Source of the DNA: an uncultured Oscillospiraceae bacterium
GTDB lineage: Bacteria > Bacillota > Clostridia > Oscillospirales > Oscillospiraceae
Direction of reading: 5' to 3'
Length of the DNA: 64,000 nt
Assembly: GCA_934670025.1 (NCBI GenBank)
Contig: CAKUOS010000005.1
Span: 6,793 to 70,792 of the forward strand
Every line of letters starts with the position of its first letter. The stretch's first letter is position 1. This document shows positions 49,278-57,862 of this stretch, piece after piece. A program made the translations under genes and the position numbers. The notes under the pieces are model-generated. The model had not been told where the DNA came from, did not search any database, and saw nothing but the letters and a program-made list of their open reading frames with translations.

Positions 49278-50552
49278 ATGAAGGCTTTCGTTGTAAAGGG
49301 CGATGTGTGCTACAGCCGCACGATGGACGAGCTGGTTTGCGTGGAGCACGGCTGCGTGGTCGTGGAAAACGGGCGCGTGACAGGCGTGTTTGAGACGCTT
49401 CCGGAGCGCTATGCGCAGCTGCCGGTCTGCGACTATGGCGGCGCGCTCATCCTGCCGGGCATGACCGACCTGCACGTCCACGCGCCGCAGTTTTCGTTCC
49501 GCGGGCTGGGCATGGACATGGAGCTGCTCGAATGGCTGAACACGTACACCTTCCCGGAGGAATCGAAGTATAAAGAGCTGGAGTATGCGGAAAAGGCGTA
49601 TGGCAGCTTTGTGCGCCATCTGCTGGCCAGCACGACGACGCGCGCGGCTGTGTTCGCCACCATCCATGTGCCCGCGACGGAGCTTCTGATGCAGAAGCTC
49701 GACGACGCGGGACTGGGCTGCTATGTCGGCAAGGTCAACATGAACCGCAACTCGCCGGTGTATCTGCGCGAAATTTCGACGAATCAGGCGCTGCGCGACA
49801 CGGAGAAGTGGATCCTCGAGACGAAGGAACATTATAAACACGTAAAGCCCATCCTGACGCCGCGTTTCATCCCGTCGTGTACGGACGATCTGATGTACGG
49901 TCTTGCGCGGCTGCGCGAAACATATGACCTGCCGGTGCAGAGCCACCTGTCGGAGAACTATTCCGAGATCGCGTGGATCCGCGAGCTCTGCCCGCGGTCA
50001 AAGAATTACGGCGACGCTTACGCGCAGTTCGATCTGTTCGGCGGACGCTATCCGTGCATCATGGCGCACTGCGTCCACTCGGACGAGAATGAGCAGGCGC
50101 TGATGAAGGAGAACGGCGTGTTCATCGCGCATTCGCCGGAATCGAACATGAATCTGGCCTCGGGTGTCGCGCCGGTAAACAAATATCTGGACAACGGCCT
50201 GCGCGTCGGCCTTGCCACCGACGTTGCCGGCGGCAGCCACGAGAGTATGCTGCGCGCGATGACGCACGCCATCCAGGCCTCGAAGCTGCGCTGGCGGCTG
50301 TACGACGAGACGGTGAAGCCCCTGTCCTTTGAGCGCGCGTTTTATCTGGCCACGATGGGCGGCGGCGCGTTCTTCGGGAAGGTCGGCTCGTTCCTCGAGG
50401 GGTACGAATTTGACGCCGTGGTGCTAAGCGACGCGAGTCTCGATCATCCGCAGGAGCTTTCCGTGCGCGCGCGGCTCGAACGCGCGGCGTATCTGGCCGA
50501 CGAGCGCAACGTCGCGGCGAAATTTGTCGCGGGCGAAAAAATCCTCGGTTGA
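49278..50552 (+). CDS. guaD: Guanine deaminase (amidohydrolase family)
   Basis: The 424-residue amidohydrolase shows GMTDLHVHAPQFSFRGLGMD (zinc HxH and the PQFxFRG typical of guanine deaminases), FATIHVPATELL, QSHLSENYSEIAWI, MAHCVHSDENE, AHSPESNMNL and LATDVAGGSHESM. It would hydrolyse guanine to xanthine and ammonia. The ATG at 49278 follows AAAAGGAGCG. It is divergent from the nucleoside-type lipoprotein gene; with adenine deaminase and the molybdenum hydroxylase it could feed purine catabolism. Confidence 0.93.
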   Translation: MKAFVVKGDVCYSRTMDELVCVEHGCVVVENGRVTGVFETLPERYAQLPVCDYGGALILPGMTDLHVHAPQFSFRGLGMDMELLEWLNTYTFPEESKYKELEYAEKAYGSFVRHLLASTTTRAAVFATIHVPATELLMQKLDDAGLGCYVGKVNMNRNSPVYLREISTNQALRDTEKWILETKEHYKHVKPILTPRFIPSCTDDLMYGLARLRETYDLPVQSHLSENYSEIAWIRELCPRSKNYGDAYAQFDLFGGRYPCIMAHCVHSDENEQALMKENGVFIAHSPESNMNLASGVAPVNKYLDNGLRVGLATDVAGGSHESMLRAMTHAIQASKLRWRLYDETVKPLSFERAFYLATMGGGAFFGKVGSFLEGYEFDAVVLSDASLDHPQELSVRARLERAAYLADERNVAAKFVAGEKILG

Positions 50553-50615
50553 CAAACGGGCGATTCTTTTGTAGAATACAGCCGCAATTGCATAGCGCCA
50601 AATAGACAACCGGCG

Positions 50616-50656
50616 CAGACAGTTCGTGACCATCCTGTCTTAAAATAAAACTAGGG
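50616..50656 (+). ncRNA. PreQ1-I riboswitch
   Basis: AGACAG (50617-50622) pairs with CTGTCT (50635-50640) around the loop TTCGTGACCATC, followed by the A-rich tail TAAAATAAAACTAGGG that closes the pseudoknot. This is the compact class I preQ1 aptamer. A terminator follows at 50670-50699, and the gene behind it is a queT-type transporter, as expected. Confidence 0.9.
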
Positions 50657-50669
50657 AAAGCTGAAAAGC

Positions 50670-50699
50670 AAAGATGGGCGCACTGCGTCCATCTTTTTT
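50670..50699 (+). terminator. Expression-platform terminator of the preQ1 riboswitch
   Basis: AAAGATGG and CCATCTTT with inner CGC/GCG pairs form a 12-bp stem (one G-T pair) followed by TTTT. It precedes queT by 34 nt, so preQ1 probably controls transcription. Confidence 0.88.
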
Positions 50700-50733
50700 A
50701 TCCCTCCGGGCAATTGCAGAAGGAGGAAACCAG

Positions 50734-51237
50734 ATGAAATCACTCACCACCCGCCAGATCGCGCTGAACGGCGTTGTTGCAGGGCTCTACGCGGCCGTCA
50801 CGATCCTGACCGCCTCGTTCGCCTACGGCAACATCCAGTTCCGCATCGCAGACAGCCTTTGCGTGCTCGTCGCGCTGGAACCGAGTCTGACCATCGGACT
50901 GACGCTCGGCTGTCTGATCGCCAATTTTTTCTCGACCGTCTCGGCGCTCGACATCGTGATCGGCACAGCCGGGACGCTGCTGGGCTGTCTGCTGGCCGCG
51001 AAGATCAAAAAGGACTGGCTCGTGCCGCTGCCGGTCATTCTGGCAAACGCGGTGCTTGTCGGCGCGATGCTGGCCTACGTGCTCACGCCCACGGCGCTTT
51101 TGCAGGGCTTTGCGATCAACGGCGGCGAGGTGCTGCTCGGCGAGACGGCGGTTTTGTATCCGCTTGGGATGCCGCTGCTGCTGTATTTCCGCCGGTCGCA
51201 GCTGCTGGAGCGGCTGCTGCACGGAAAACAGAGATAA
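50734..51237 (+). CDS. queT: Queuosine precursor transporter QueT
   Basis: The 167-residue membrane protein has about five hydrophobic segments and the QueT-type start RQIALNGVVAGLYAAVTIL, ending in basic residues. QueT is the substrate-binding S component of an ECF transporter for queuosine precursors such as preQ1, using a shared ATPase/T module encoded elsewhere. The preQ1-I riboswitch just upstream confirms the ligand. The ATG at 50734 follows GAAGGAGG; an upstream start within the terminator is rejected. queH at 3.5 kb acts in the same pathway. Confidence 0.95.
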   Translation: MKSLTTRQIALNGVVAGLYAAVTILTASFAYGNIQFRIADSLCVLVALEPSLTIGLTLGCLIANFFSTVSALDIVIGTAGTLLGCLLAAKIKKDWLVPLPVILANAVLVGAMLAYVLTPTALLQGFAINGGEVLLGETAVLYPLGMPLLLYFRRSQLLERLLHGKQR

Positions 51238-51242
51238 AAACA

Positions 51243-51276
51243 AACCGCCTTCCCTGCGGGAAGGCGGTTCGCTTTT
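51243..51276. terminator. Bidirectional terminator after queT
   Basis: AACCGCCTTCCC and GGGAAGGCGGTT form a perfect 12-bp stem with loop TGC. CTTTTTC follows on the right. Confidence 0.88.
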
Positions 51277-51801
51277 TCAGTACAGCACGCACGCGGTGTA
51301 CGTGATGGTGCGCGGGCCGTGGTAGTATTCCAGACCGTTGTCGCGGCAGACCTGCGTCACGAACAGGCCGTAGCCCTCCATCGATGAATACGCCTTGTTC
51401 GGGAAGCGGCAGGGCTCGGGATAAGCGCATTTTTTACAGATGCGGCAGCCGCCCGCGCCGAGGCACAGCGCGTCCGGGTACGTCTCTTTCATCATGGCGG
51501 CAAACGTGCGGAAATTTTCCATGTGCCTGCGCTCCGTCTCGCGGTAGACGCGCGAGTCGATGTCCTTCTGCATATGGCCCACGGTCTGCACGAGGATGCC
51601 ATGCGAATAGCGGCGCATTTTCTCCGCGCATTCGGCGAGCGTGCCGCACTCCGGCGGGCACGTCCAGTTGTGTCCGTATGCATGGCAGCGATCCTCCGCG
51701 CACATCTCGCGCACGTCCTCGCGCGCCTCGAGCGTTGCGGTGTTCAGTTCGCCGACTGCGGAAAAGCCGAGCTCCAACGCCTTTTCTGCCCAATATTCCA
51801 T
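51277..51801 (-). CDS. DUF2284 cysteine-rich metal-binding protein
   Basis: The 174-residue protein matches DUF2284, with cysteine segments DRCHAYGHNWTCPPECGTL and GGCRICKKCAYPEPCRFP and a C-terminal YYHGPRTITYTACVLY. The cysteines should bind a metal or iron-sulfur cluster; the function is unknown. Members are common in anaerobes that metabolise one-carbon and corrinoid compounds. The gene lies 12 nt after a RACE-type corrinoid activator gene in the same direction, so a joint role is plausible. Confidence 0.88.
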   Translation of the reverse strand: MEYWAEKALELGFSAVGELNTATLEAREDVREMCAEDRCHAYGHNWTCPPECGTLAECAEKMRRYSHGILVQTVGHMQKDIDSRVYRETERRHMENFRTFAAMMKETYPDALCLGAGGCRICKKCAYPEPCRFPNKAYSSMEGYGLFVTQVCRDNGLEYYHGPRTITYTACVLY

Positions 51802-51813
51802 TGCATTTCCCTC

Positions 51814-53283
51814 CTAAAAGCGCATATTTGATGCAAATTCGCGCTGGAAGTCCGGAAGGCTTGCCAGCTCGATGAATTCGATGTGTCCGATCAGCGCGTC
51901 CGTGCGCGCAAGCTCCTGCCGGCTGCACGCAAGCATCTTCGCACCGCTGCCGGCGGCGTTGCCGACGGCGGTGATCTTCCCGAGCAGCTCCTGCGGCAGA
52001 AGGCCGATGCGGCAGGCGCTTGCGGGCGTGAGGAAGCTGCCGAACGCGCCGGCCAGCAGAACGTGGTCAATCTGCGAAACTGCGATCCCGAGCTCCCGCG
52101 CCATCAGGCGGATGCCGGCGGCGATGGCACCCTTGGCCATTTGCAGCTCGCGGATGTCGTCCTGCGTGAGATAGACGGTGCCGGTCAGGCGCGCGATGCG
52201 CTGGCCGTCCAGCTCTTCCGCGTCCGACAGCCGCCCGCGGGCGTTCATCCGCCCGAGGTCGAGCAGCGCCGCCGCCGCGTCGATGAGGCCCGAGCCGCAG
52301 ATGCCCACGGCTTCGCCGCCACCGATGACGCTGCATTTGAGCGCTCCGTCCTCGATCCGCACGTGGTCGATCGCGCCCGGCGCGCCGCGCATCCCGAATC
52401 TGATCTTCGCGCCCTCGAGCGCGGGTCCCGCCGCTGTCGAGCAGGCGAGCATCCGAGACCGGTTTCCGAGCGCCATCTCGCCGTTCGTGCCGATGTCGAC
52501 CATGAGGGTGACGGCGTCGTCCGCGTACATCCGGGTCGAGAGGATGCAGCCCATCGTGTCCGCGCCGACGTAGCCCGAAATATCCGGAACGGTCAGCAGA
52601 GCGGCGTTTTCCCACACGGGGACAAAGTCCTTCGCCGGGCGCACGGACGAGGCCGTCAGCACCGGCGCAAACGGCACGGCCGCGAGATTTTTGACCGGTT
52701 CGCCCAGAAACAGCTGCTGCATACAGGGGTTGCCGACGACGGAAACGACGGAAATTTCGGCCGGGTCGACGTTTGCCTTTTCGCACGCCTCGCGCGTGAG
52801 CGCGGCCAGCGCGCCGCGGATGCAGCGCGTGAGCGCATCGGCCTCGCCGCCGAGCGCGAGCTGGATGCGGGAGATGACGTCCGCGCCATAGGGCGCCTGC
52901 GGATTGAGCATACTGGCCGTGGAAAGCTCCCGGCCCTGTTCGTCCAGCAGATATCCGACGACCGTCGTCGTGCCGATGTCGAACGCGAGGAGCTTGCCAG
53001 GCCTGACCGGGTCGAGCGCGACGGAGGCGTCCAGTCCGGAAGCCAGGACGGTCGTCTTCGCCGTCTTTTCCGGGAGGAGGACCGTCAGATCGCGGTCGAC
53101 GGCGGTCTGACAGGCGAGCTGCTCCGCGCCGTCGACCAGAACCCTGCATTTTTTGCAGCTGCCGTTGCCGCCGCACGGCGCTTCGGGCGCAAGATCGTGC
53201 GCGCGCAAAACGTCCAGCAGACGCGCGCCGTCTTCGGCGTTCAGGCGCAGGCCGGTATTCTGAATGGTGATCGTTCTCTGCAT
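51814..53283 (-). CDS. RACE-type corrinoid-protein activator (2Fe-2S + ASKHA ATPase)
   Basis: The 489-residue protein has an N-terminal [2Fe-2S] ferredoxin domain (APCGGNGSCKKCRVLV with a later LACQT cysteine), a linker, and the ASKHA-type ATPase region (LLAFDIGTTTVVGYLLDE, MVDIGTNGEMALGNRSRML, GGGEAVGICGSGLIDA, LLAGAFGSFLTPASACRIG). Such proteins (RamA/RACo class, DUF4445) use ATP to reduce inactive Co(II) corrinoid proteins to Co(I). No corrinoid protein or methyltransferase gene is in the window, so the client is unknown. Confidence 0.92.
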   Translation of the reverse strand: MQRTITIQNTGLRLNAEDGARLLDVLRAHDLAPEAPCGGNGSCKKCRVLVDGAEQLACQTAVDRDLTVLLPEKTAKTTVLASGLDASVALDPVRPGKLLAFDIGTTTVVGYLLDEQGRELSTASMLNPQAPYGADVISRIQLALGGEADALTRCIRGALAALTREACEKANVDPAEISVVSVVGNPCMQQLFLGEPVKNLAAVPFAPVLTASSVRPAKDFVPVWENAALLTVPDISGYVGADTMGCILSTRMYADDAVTLMVDIGTNGEMALGNRSRMLACSTAAGPALEGAKIRFGMRGAPGAIDHVRIEDGALKCSVIGGGEAVGICGSGLIDAAAALLDLGRMNARGRLSDAEELDGQRIARLTGTVYLTQDDIRELQMAKGAIAAGIRLMARELGIAVSQIDHVLLAGAFGSFLTPASACRIGLLPQELLGKITAVGNAAGSGAKMLACSRQELARTDALIGHIEFIELASLPDFQREFASNMRF

Positions 53284-53501
53284 CGCAATACCCCTTTTTC
53301 GTCTTTTTTTTATTGTAGCACTTCGCGGCAGGCGGTATCAATCCCATGCATTTTTTTCATCCCCTCCGCGCGCCGGGAAGCGGCGGGGAAAATTTTCGAA
53401 AACCGCTGCCGACGGCTTGACGAAAATGGGCAAACACTCTATAATAGCTAGGCTTTGGCAGGATATCGTCCACCGGACGTTAAAAAATGGAGAGTTTGGA
53501 T

Positions 53502-54875
53502 ATGGCGAAGCCGCGTGGCGCACAGGCGTCGATCACGATGACGAGCGGTTCTTTGTTCCGGAATATCTTCCTGTTCAGCGTGCCGCTGATCTTTTCGCAG
53601 TTATTGCAGGTCATGTTCAATATGGCCGACGTGGCCGTCGTCGGTAAATTCTCCAGCGCGACGGCGCTGGGCTCCGTCGGCTCGACGTCGACGCTCGTGA
53701 CGCTCTTCACGGGCTTCCTCATCGGCCTCGGCAACGGCGTCAACGTGCGCGTGGCGCAGTATCTCGGCGCGCGGCACGACGAGGAGACGCGCAACTGCGT
53801 CCACACGGCGCTGATCCTGAGCACGCTTGCCGGCACGGTGATCATGGCGCTGTGTCTGCTGCTGGCGGCGCCGATGCTGGAGCTTCTGAAAACGAAGGAC
53901 GATCTGCTGCCCGGAGCGGTGCTCTATTTCCGCATTTACGCGCTCGGTATGCCGGCGCTCGGCATCTTCAACTTCGGCAACGCGGTCCTCAGCGCGAGCG
54001 GCGACACGAAGCGGCCGCTGGCCTATCTGACGGCGGCCGGCATTCTGAACGTCATTCTCAACCTGTTTTTCGTTATCGTCTGCGGCATGGCCGCCGACGG
54101 CGTCGCGCTGGCAAGCGTTATCTCGCAGTATCTGTCGGCCGTGCTCATTGTGCTGCATATGCTGCGCCTGACGGACAGCTGCCGCGTGGAATTAAAGCGG
54201 CTGCGCCTGCATAAAAGCGAGGTCGGGCGCATTCTGGGCCTCGGCATTCCGTCCGGGATCCAGCATATGATCTTCGCCGTGGCGAATCTGTTCATTCAGG
54301 TCGGCATCAACTCGTTCGATTCGACGGTCGTCTCCGGCAACTCCGCTGCGGTCAACGTCGACAACGTGATCTATAATGTGATGGCCGCGTTCTATACTGC
54401 CTGTTCGAGCTTCATGGGCCAGAACTGGGGCGCGGGCAAAAAAGACCGCATGATGAAGAGCTATTACATCAGTCTCGGCTATTCGTTCCTCATCGCGGCG
54501 GTGCTCGGCGTGGCGTTCCTGGCGGCCGGCGAGCCGTTCCTCTATATTTTTACGAATGAAGCGGACGTCGTCGCGGCCGGTATGGAGCGGATGAAGATCA
54601 TGTGCTTCTCCTATGCCATCAGCGCGTTCATGGACTGCACCATCGCCGCCTGCCGCGGCATCGGGCGCAGCTTCGTGCCGACGGTGATCGTCATCCTCGG
54701 CTCGTGCGTGTTCCGCGTGATCTGGGTGTACACGATCTTTGCGTATTTCCACACGATCACGGCGCTGTATCTGCTGTATCCGTTCTCATGGATCATCACG
54801 GCAGTGGCCGAGATCCTGTATTTTATCCGCTGCTGCCGGCGTCTGCCGGTGGGCGGAACGGCTGCGGGCAATTGA
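53502..54875 (+). CDS. MATE-family efflux transporter
   Basis: The 457-residue protein has about 12 hydrophobic segments and MATE features: GSLFRNIFLFSVPLIFSQLL, MADVAVVGKFS, GNGVNVRVAQYLGA and, in the second half, SSFMGQNWGAGKKDRMM. These antiporters expel cationic drugs or metabolites using Na+ or H+. The ATG at 53502 is preferred because GGAGAG precedes it; an ATG 15 nt upstream has no site. A TetR-type regulator follows in the same direction. Confidence 0.92.
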   Translation: MAKPRGAQASITMTSGSLFRNIFLFSVPLIFSQLLQVMFNMADVAVVGKFSSATALGSVGSTSTLVTLFTGFLIGLGNGVNVRVAQYLGARHDEETRNCVHTALILSTLAGTVIMALCLLLAAPMLELLKTKDDLLPGAVLYFRIYALGMPALGIFNFGNAVLSASGDTKRPLAYLTAAGILNVILNLFFVIVCGMAADGVALASVISQYLSAVLIVLHMLRLTDSCRVELKRLRLHKSEVGRILGLGIPSGIQHMIFAVANLFIQVGINSFDSTVVSGNSAAVNVDNVIYNVMAAFYTACSSFMGQNWGAGKKDRMMKSYYISLGYSFLIAAVLGVAFLAAGEPFLYIFTNEADVVAAGMERMKIMCFSYAISAFMDCTIAACRGIGRSFVPTVIVILGSCVFRVIWVYTIFAYFHTITALYLLYPFSWIITAVAEILYFIRCCRRLPVGGTAAGN

Positions 54876-54949
54876 CATTTCCGTGCCGCGCGGGTATAAT
54901 GTCCGTGTTATATAACCTGCGTTACGCACCATGAGAAGGAGTGTTTCAA

Positions 54950-55570
54950 ATGCCCCCGAAGGTCAAATTCACCAAAGAAGAGATCGTCGCCGCCGCAGTG
55001 AACGTCGCGCGCAGGCGCGGGCTCGCATCGGTCACGACGCGCGATATCGCCGCCGAGCTCGGCGTGTCGACGCGGCCGATCTTCACGTATTTCAAATCCA
55101 TGGACGAGGTCCGCACCGAGATCCGCGCGGCTGCCGCTGCGTGCTTCGGCGCGTATATGGACGAGGGTCTGCGCGCGCCGGTGCCGTTTTACGGCGTCGG
55201 GATGCAGTATCTGCGCTTCGCGCAGCAGGAACCGGAGCTGTATAAGGTCCTGTTCCTTTCAAAGGAAGCGGGCGGCGCGATGGCTGCGATGCGCCAGTTA
55301 CAGGACGCCGTGCGGCCGACGGTGTGTGAGATCTATCATATGACGCCTGCCGAGGCCGACCGCTATGCCCGCGATATGTGGCTGGTGAGCCACAGCGTGG
55401 CGGCGCTGATCGTCACGGGCAACTGCCCGTACACCGACGAACAGATCTGGCAGCTGTTCACGGGCTTCAGTGCCGCCGTCTGCAAGGCCATCAAGGAGAT
55501 CCCCGGCTTTACGGACGGCTCGTTCGACCGCGACGCGGTCTTCCGCGGGATCATCGGCCAGAACGCATAA
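54950..55570 (+). CDS. TetR-family transcriptional regulator
   Basis: The 206-residue protein has an N-terminal TetR helix-turn-helix (TKEEIVAAAVNVARRRGLA, TTRDIAAELGVSTRPIFTYF) and a ligand-binding domain with the common C-terminal segment AVCKAIKEIPGFTDG. AAGGAG precedes the ATG at 54950. The MATE transporter gene just upstream is its most likely target, but own-operator sites were not identified. Confidence 0.92.
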   Translation: MPPKVKFTKEEIVAAAVNVARRRGLASVTTRDIAAELGVSTRPIFTYFKSMDEVRTEIRAAAAACFGAYMDEGLRAPVPFYGVGMQYLRFAQQEPELYKVLFLSKEAGGAMAAMRQLQDAVRPTVCEIYHMTPAEADRYARDMWLVSHSVAALIVTGNCPYTDEQIWQLFTGFSAAVCKAIKEIPGFTDGSFDRDAVFRGIIGQNA

Positions 55571-55584
55571 GAACGGATAAAAAG

Positions 55585-55615
55585 AAAACCCCTTCCCGGA
55601 TGGGAAGGGGTTTTT
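55585..55615. terminator. Bidirectional terminator between the TetR and CD1247-like genes
   Basis: AAAACCCCTTCCC and GGGAAGGGGTTTT form a perfect 13-bp stem with loop GGAT, with A and T tracts on the two sides. Confidence 0.92.
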
Positions 55616-55622
55616 GATGCGC

Positions 55623-56090
55623 TTATTCCTCGGGTGCTTCCTCGTCCATGTCGAACTCCAGCTCTTCGCCGCAGTTCGGGCAGGTCGTCGCGCCCTCGTC
55701 GAGCATTTCCTCGTCGAGCGTGATCACTTCGCCGCAGGTCGGGCACTTGACCTCATACAGCGTCTCGCTGCCGAAGTCGTATTCGTCCTGATCGTCTTCG
55801 TCGGCGTCTTCGTAATCGTCGTCCTCGTCGTAGTCGTCGTCATACTCGTCGTCGTAGTCGTCATCGTCGTCATCCATCAGATAATCGTCGATGTTGTCAA
55901 GATCCTCTTCGATGCAGTCGAGCTCATCGGAGATGCAGTCGACCACATCCTCCAGATCGGAAACATTCTCTGCCACGTCCTGAAGCATACTGATGATCTC
56001 GGAAATCAGCTTGCCCTCGTCCTTTTCGGTGTCGAGCTTCATACCCTCCATCAGACCCTTGAGATATGCGGCTTTTTCAGAAAGCGTCAT
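55623..56090 (-). CDS. CD1247-like protein: coiled coil, acidic linker, zinc ribbon
   Basis: The 155-residue protein starts with the CD1247-type N-terminal domain (MTLSEKAAYLKGLMEGMKLD) and a helical region to about residue 68, then an almost pure Asp/Glu/Tyr linker of about 37 residues (DDDDDDYDDEYDDDYDEDDD at its start). It ends with a zinc-ribbon-like pair of CPTCGE and CPNCGE motifs (about residues 113-142). The function is unknown; the acidic stretch could mimic nucleic acid. It lies 45 nt after efp and probably shares its transcript. Confidence 0.85.
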   Translation of the reverse strand: MTLSEKAAYLKGLMEGMKLDTEKDEGKLISEIISMLQDVAENVSDLEDVVDCISDELDCIEEDLDNIDDYLMDDDDDDYDDEYDDDYDEDDDYEDADEDDQDEYDFGSETLYEVKCPTCGEVITLDEEMLDEGATTCPNCGEELEFDMDEEAPEE

Positions 56091-56135
56091 CGTAAAATCT
56101 CCTTTCCGGCGTATCGCCTGTCCTTGTTTGACGGA

Positions 56136-56705
56136 TCAACCTTTCACGCGGCCCAGATATTCGCCCGTGCGGGTGTCGATCTGGATCTTTTCGCCCTCGT
56201 TGATGAACAGCGGGACCTTGATCTCGGCGCCGGTCTCGACGGTGGCGGGCTTGGTCACGTTGGTCGCGGTGTCGCCCTTGACGCCCGGATCGGCCTTGGT
56301 GACGGTCAGCTCAACGAAGTTCGGCGTCTCAACGCTGAAGACGTTGCCCTTGTAGCTGAGCAGCTTGACGGGGGTGTTTTCCTTGATGAACTTGAAGGAA
56401 TCGTCGAGCATATCCTTGCTGACAGGGATCATGTCGTACGTTTCCTGGTCCATGAAATAGTACAGATCGCCGTCGTTGTAGCTGTATTCGAAGTCCTTGC
56501 GCTCGATATACGCTTCTTCAAACTTGGCGGTCGGGTTGAACGAAGTTTCGGTGACGGCGCCGGTCACGACGTTTTTCATCTTGGTGCGGACGAAAGCCGC
56601 GCCCTTGCCGGGTTTGACGTGCTGGAACTCAACGACCTGCATGATCTTGCCGTCCATCTCAAACGTCTTACCGTTTCTGAAATCACCAGCGGTAATAGTA
56701 GCCAT
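56136..56705 (-). CDS. efp: Translation elongation factor P
   Basis: The 189-residue protein has the three-domain EF-P layout: [20 protein letters not shown], the loop with the conserved tip residue in [18 protein letters not shown] (Lys at the PGKG tip), and the C-terminal [19 protein letters not shown] signature. EF-P rescues ribosomes stalled at proline stretches. The tip lysine may be unmodified or carry a Gram-positive-type modification; no modification genes are adjacent. It follows the M24 peptidase gene by 89 nt on the same strand, an order common in Clostridia. Confidence 0.98.
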   Translation of the reverse strand: MATITAGDFRNGKTFEMDGKIMQVVEFQHVKPGKGAAFVRTKMKNVVTGAVTETSFNPTAKFEEAYIERKDFEYSYNDGDLYYFMDQETYDMIPVSKDMLDDSFKFIKENTPVKLLSYKGNVFSVETPNFVELTVTKADPGVKGDTATNVTKPATVETGAEIKVPLFINEGEKIQIDTRTGEYLGRVKG

Positions 56706-56794
56706 ACAATTATTCCTCCAATGTGTAATTACACCAACTAGTATAAAATAGCGTTTTGATTTTACACTACTTCGCGTGGCTTTTCAAGATATTC

Positions 56795-57862
56795 TTATAA
56801 AATAATCAAATTTTTCGGGCTCTTTGTCAGGATCTCGCAGCCGGTGTCGGTCAGGACGGTCACATCCTCGATGCGCACGCCGAATTCGTCGGGCAGATAG
56901 ATGCCCGGCTCTGCCGAGACGACGGCGCCGGCCGGCATGGGCTGATCGTTGCGCGCGTTGGCGTTCGGCGACTCGTGGATGAGAAGACCGAGGCTGTGGC
57001 CGTAGCTGTGGCCGAAGTAATCGCCGAAGCCCGCATCCGCGATGACCTTGCGCGCCGCGCCGTCCATGTCGCGGCCGGTGACGCCGGCCTTCGTCGCGGC
57101 GATGCCTGTCAGCTGCGCCTCCAGGACGGTGTGGTAGACCTTGTCCATCTTCTCGGACACGTAGCCCAGCGCGACGGTGCGCGTCATGTCGGAGCAGTAG
57201 CCGTGGTACAGGCAGCCGAAGTCCATCGTGACAAAGTCGCCGTATTGCAGCACGCGCGTACCCGGCACGCCGTGCGGCAGACTCGTATTCGGACCGGAGA
57301 CGACGATGGGATCGAACGACGGGCCCTCGGAGCCGAATTTGTACAGCCGGTAGATGAGCTCGGCGCACAGCTCCTGCTCGGTCATGCCGGCGTGGATGAC
57401 GCCAAGCAGCTCGTCGAAGGTGCGGTCGGTGATCTCCTGCGCCTTTTTCATGTATTCGATCTCCCACGGCTCCTTGGACGCGCGCGGGGCGTTGATCTTC
57501 GCAGCATACGGCTGGAGGACGGCGTTGAGCTTCGTGTTGTAGAGCGTATACTCTTCGACGGTCAGCGTGTCGTCTTCAAAGCCCATGGTCTTGACGGTGT
57601 TGTCGGCGATGGCCTCGTTGATGAGCTTGGTGTAGGGGTTGTCCTTGTCCACCATACGCACGACGAAGCCGGGGAGATTTTTCTGCGCGGCCTCGATGTA
57701 GCGGAAGTCGGTGAAATAATAGCTCTCCGACTTGCAGATGACCGCCACGCCCTCTGCAATGCAGTATTCCGCGGCGTACTGGCGGTTATGCTTCGAGGTC
57801 AGAAGCAGCGCGTCGACCTCGCCGCCGGCGATGAGGGACTTATACTTTTCAATGTTTTTCAT
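56795..57862 (-). CDS. M24-family aminopeptidase (Xaa-Pro peptidase)
   Basis: The 355-residue protein has a creatinase-like N-terminal domain and an M24 pita-bread domain with the five metal ligands in VTMDFGCLYHGYCSDMTRT (two Asp), HSYGHSLGLLIHE (His), AVVSAEPGIYLP (Glu) and FGVRIEDV (Glu). It should release N-terminal residues next to proline. The ATG at 57862 follows GGAGGATC; an in-frame ATG 21 nt upstream has no site. It overlaps the yqeG-like gene by 14 nt. Confidence 0.93.
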   Translation of the reverse strand: MKNIEKYKSLIAGGEVDALLLTSKHNRQYAAEYCIAEGVAVICKSESYYFTDFRYIEAAQKNLPGFVVRMVDKDNPYTKLINEAIADNTVKTMGFEDDTLTVEEYTLYNTKLNAVLQPYAAKINAPRASKEPWEIEYMKKAQEITDRTFDELLGVIHAGMTEQELCAELIYRLYKFGSEGPSFDPIVVSGPNTSLPHGVPGTRVLQYGDFVTMDFGCLYHGYCSDMTRTVALGYVSEKMDKVYHTVLEAQLTGIAATKAGVTGRDMDGAARKVIADAGFGDYFGHSYGHSLGLLIHESPNANARNDQPMPAGAVVSAEPGIYLPDEFGVRIEDVTVLTDTGCEILTKSPKNLIIL

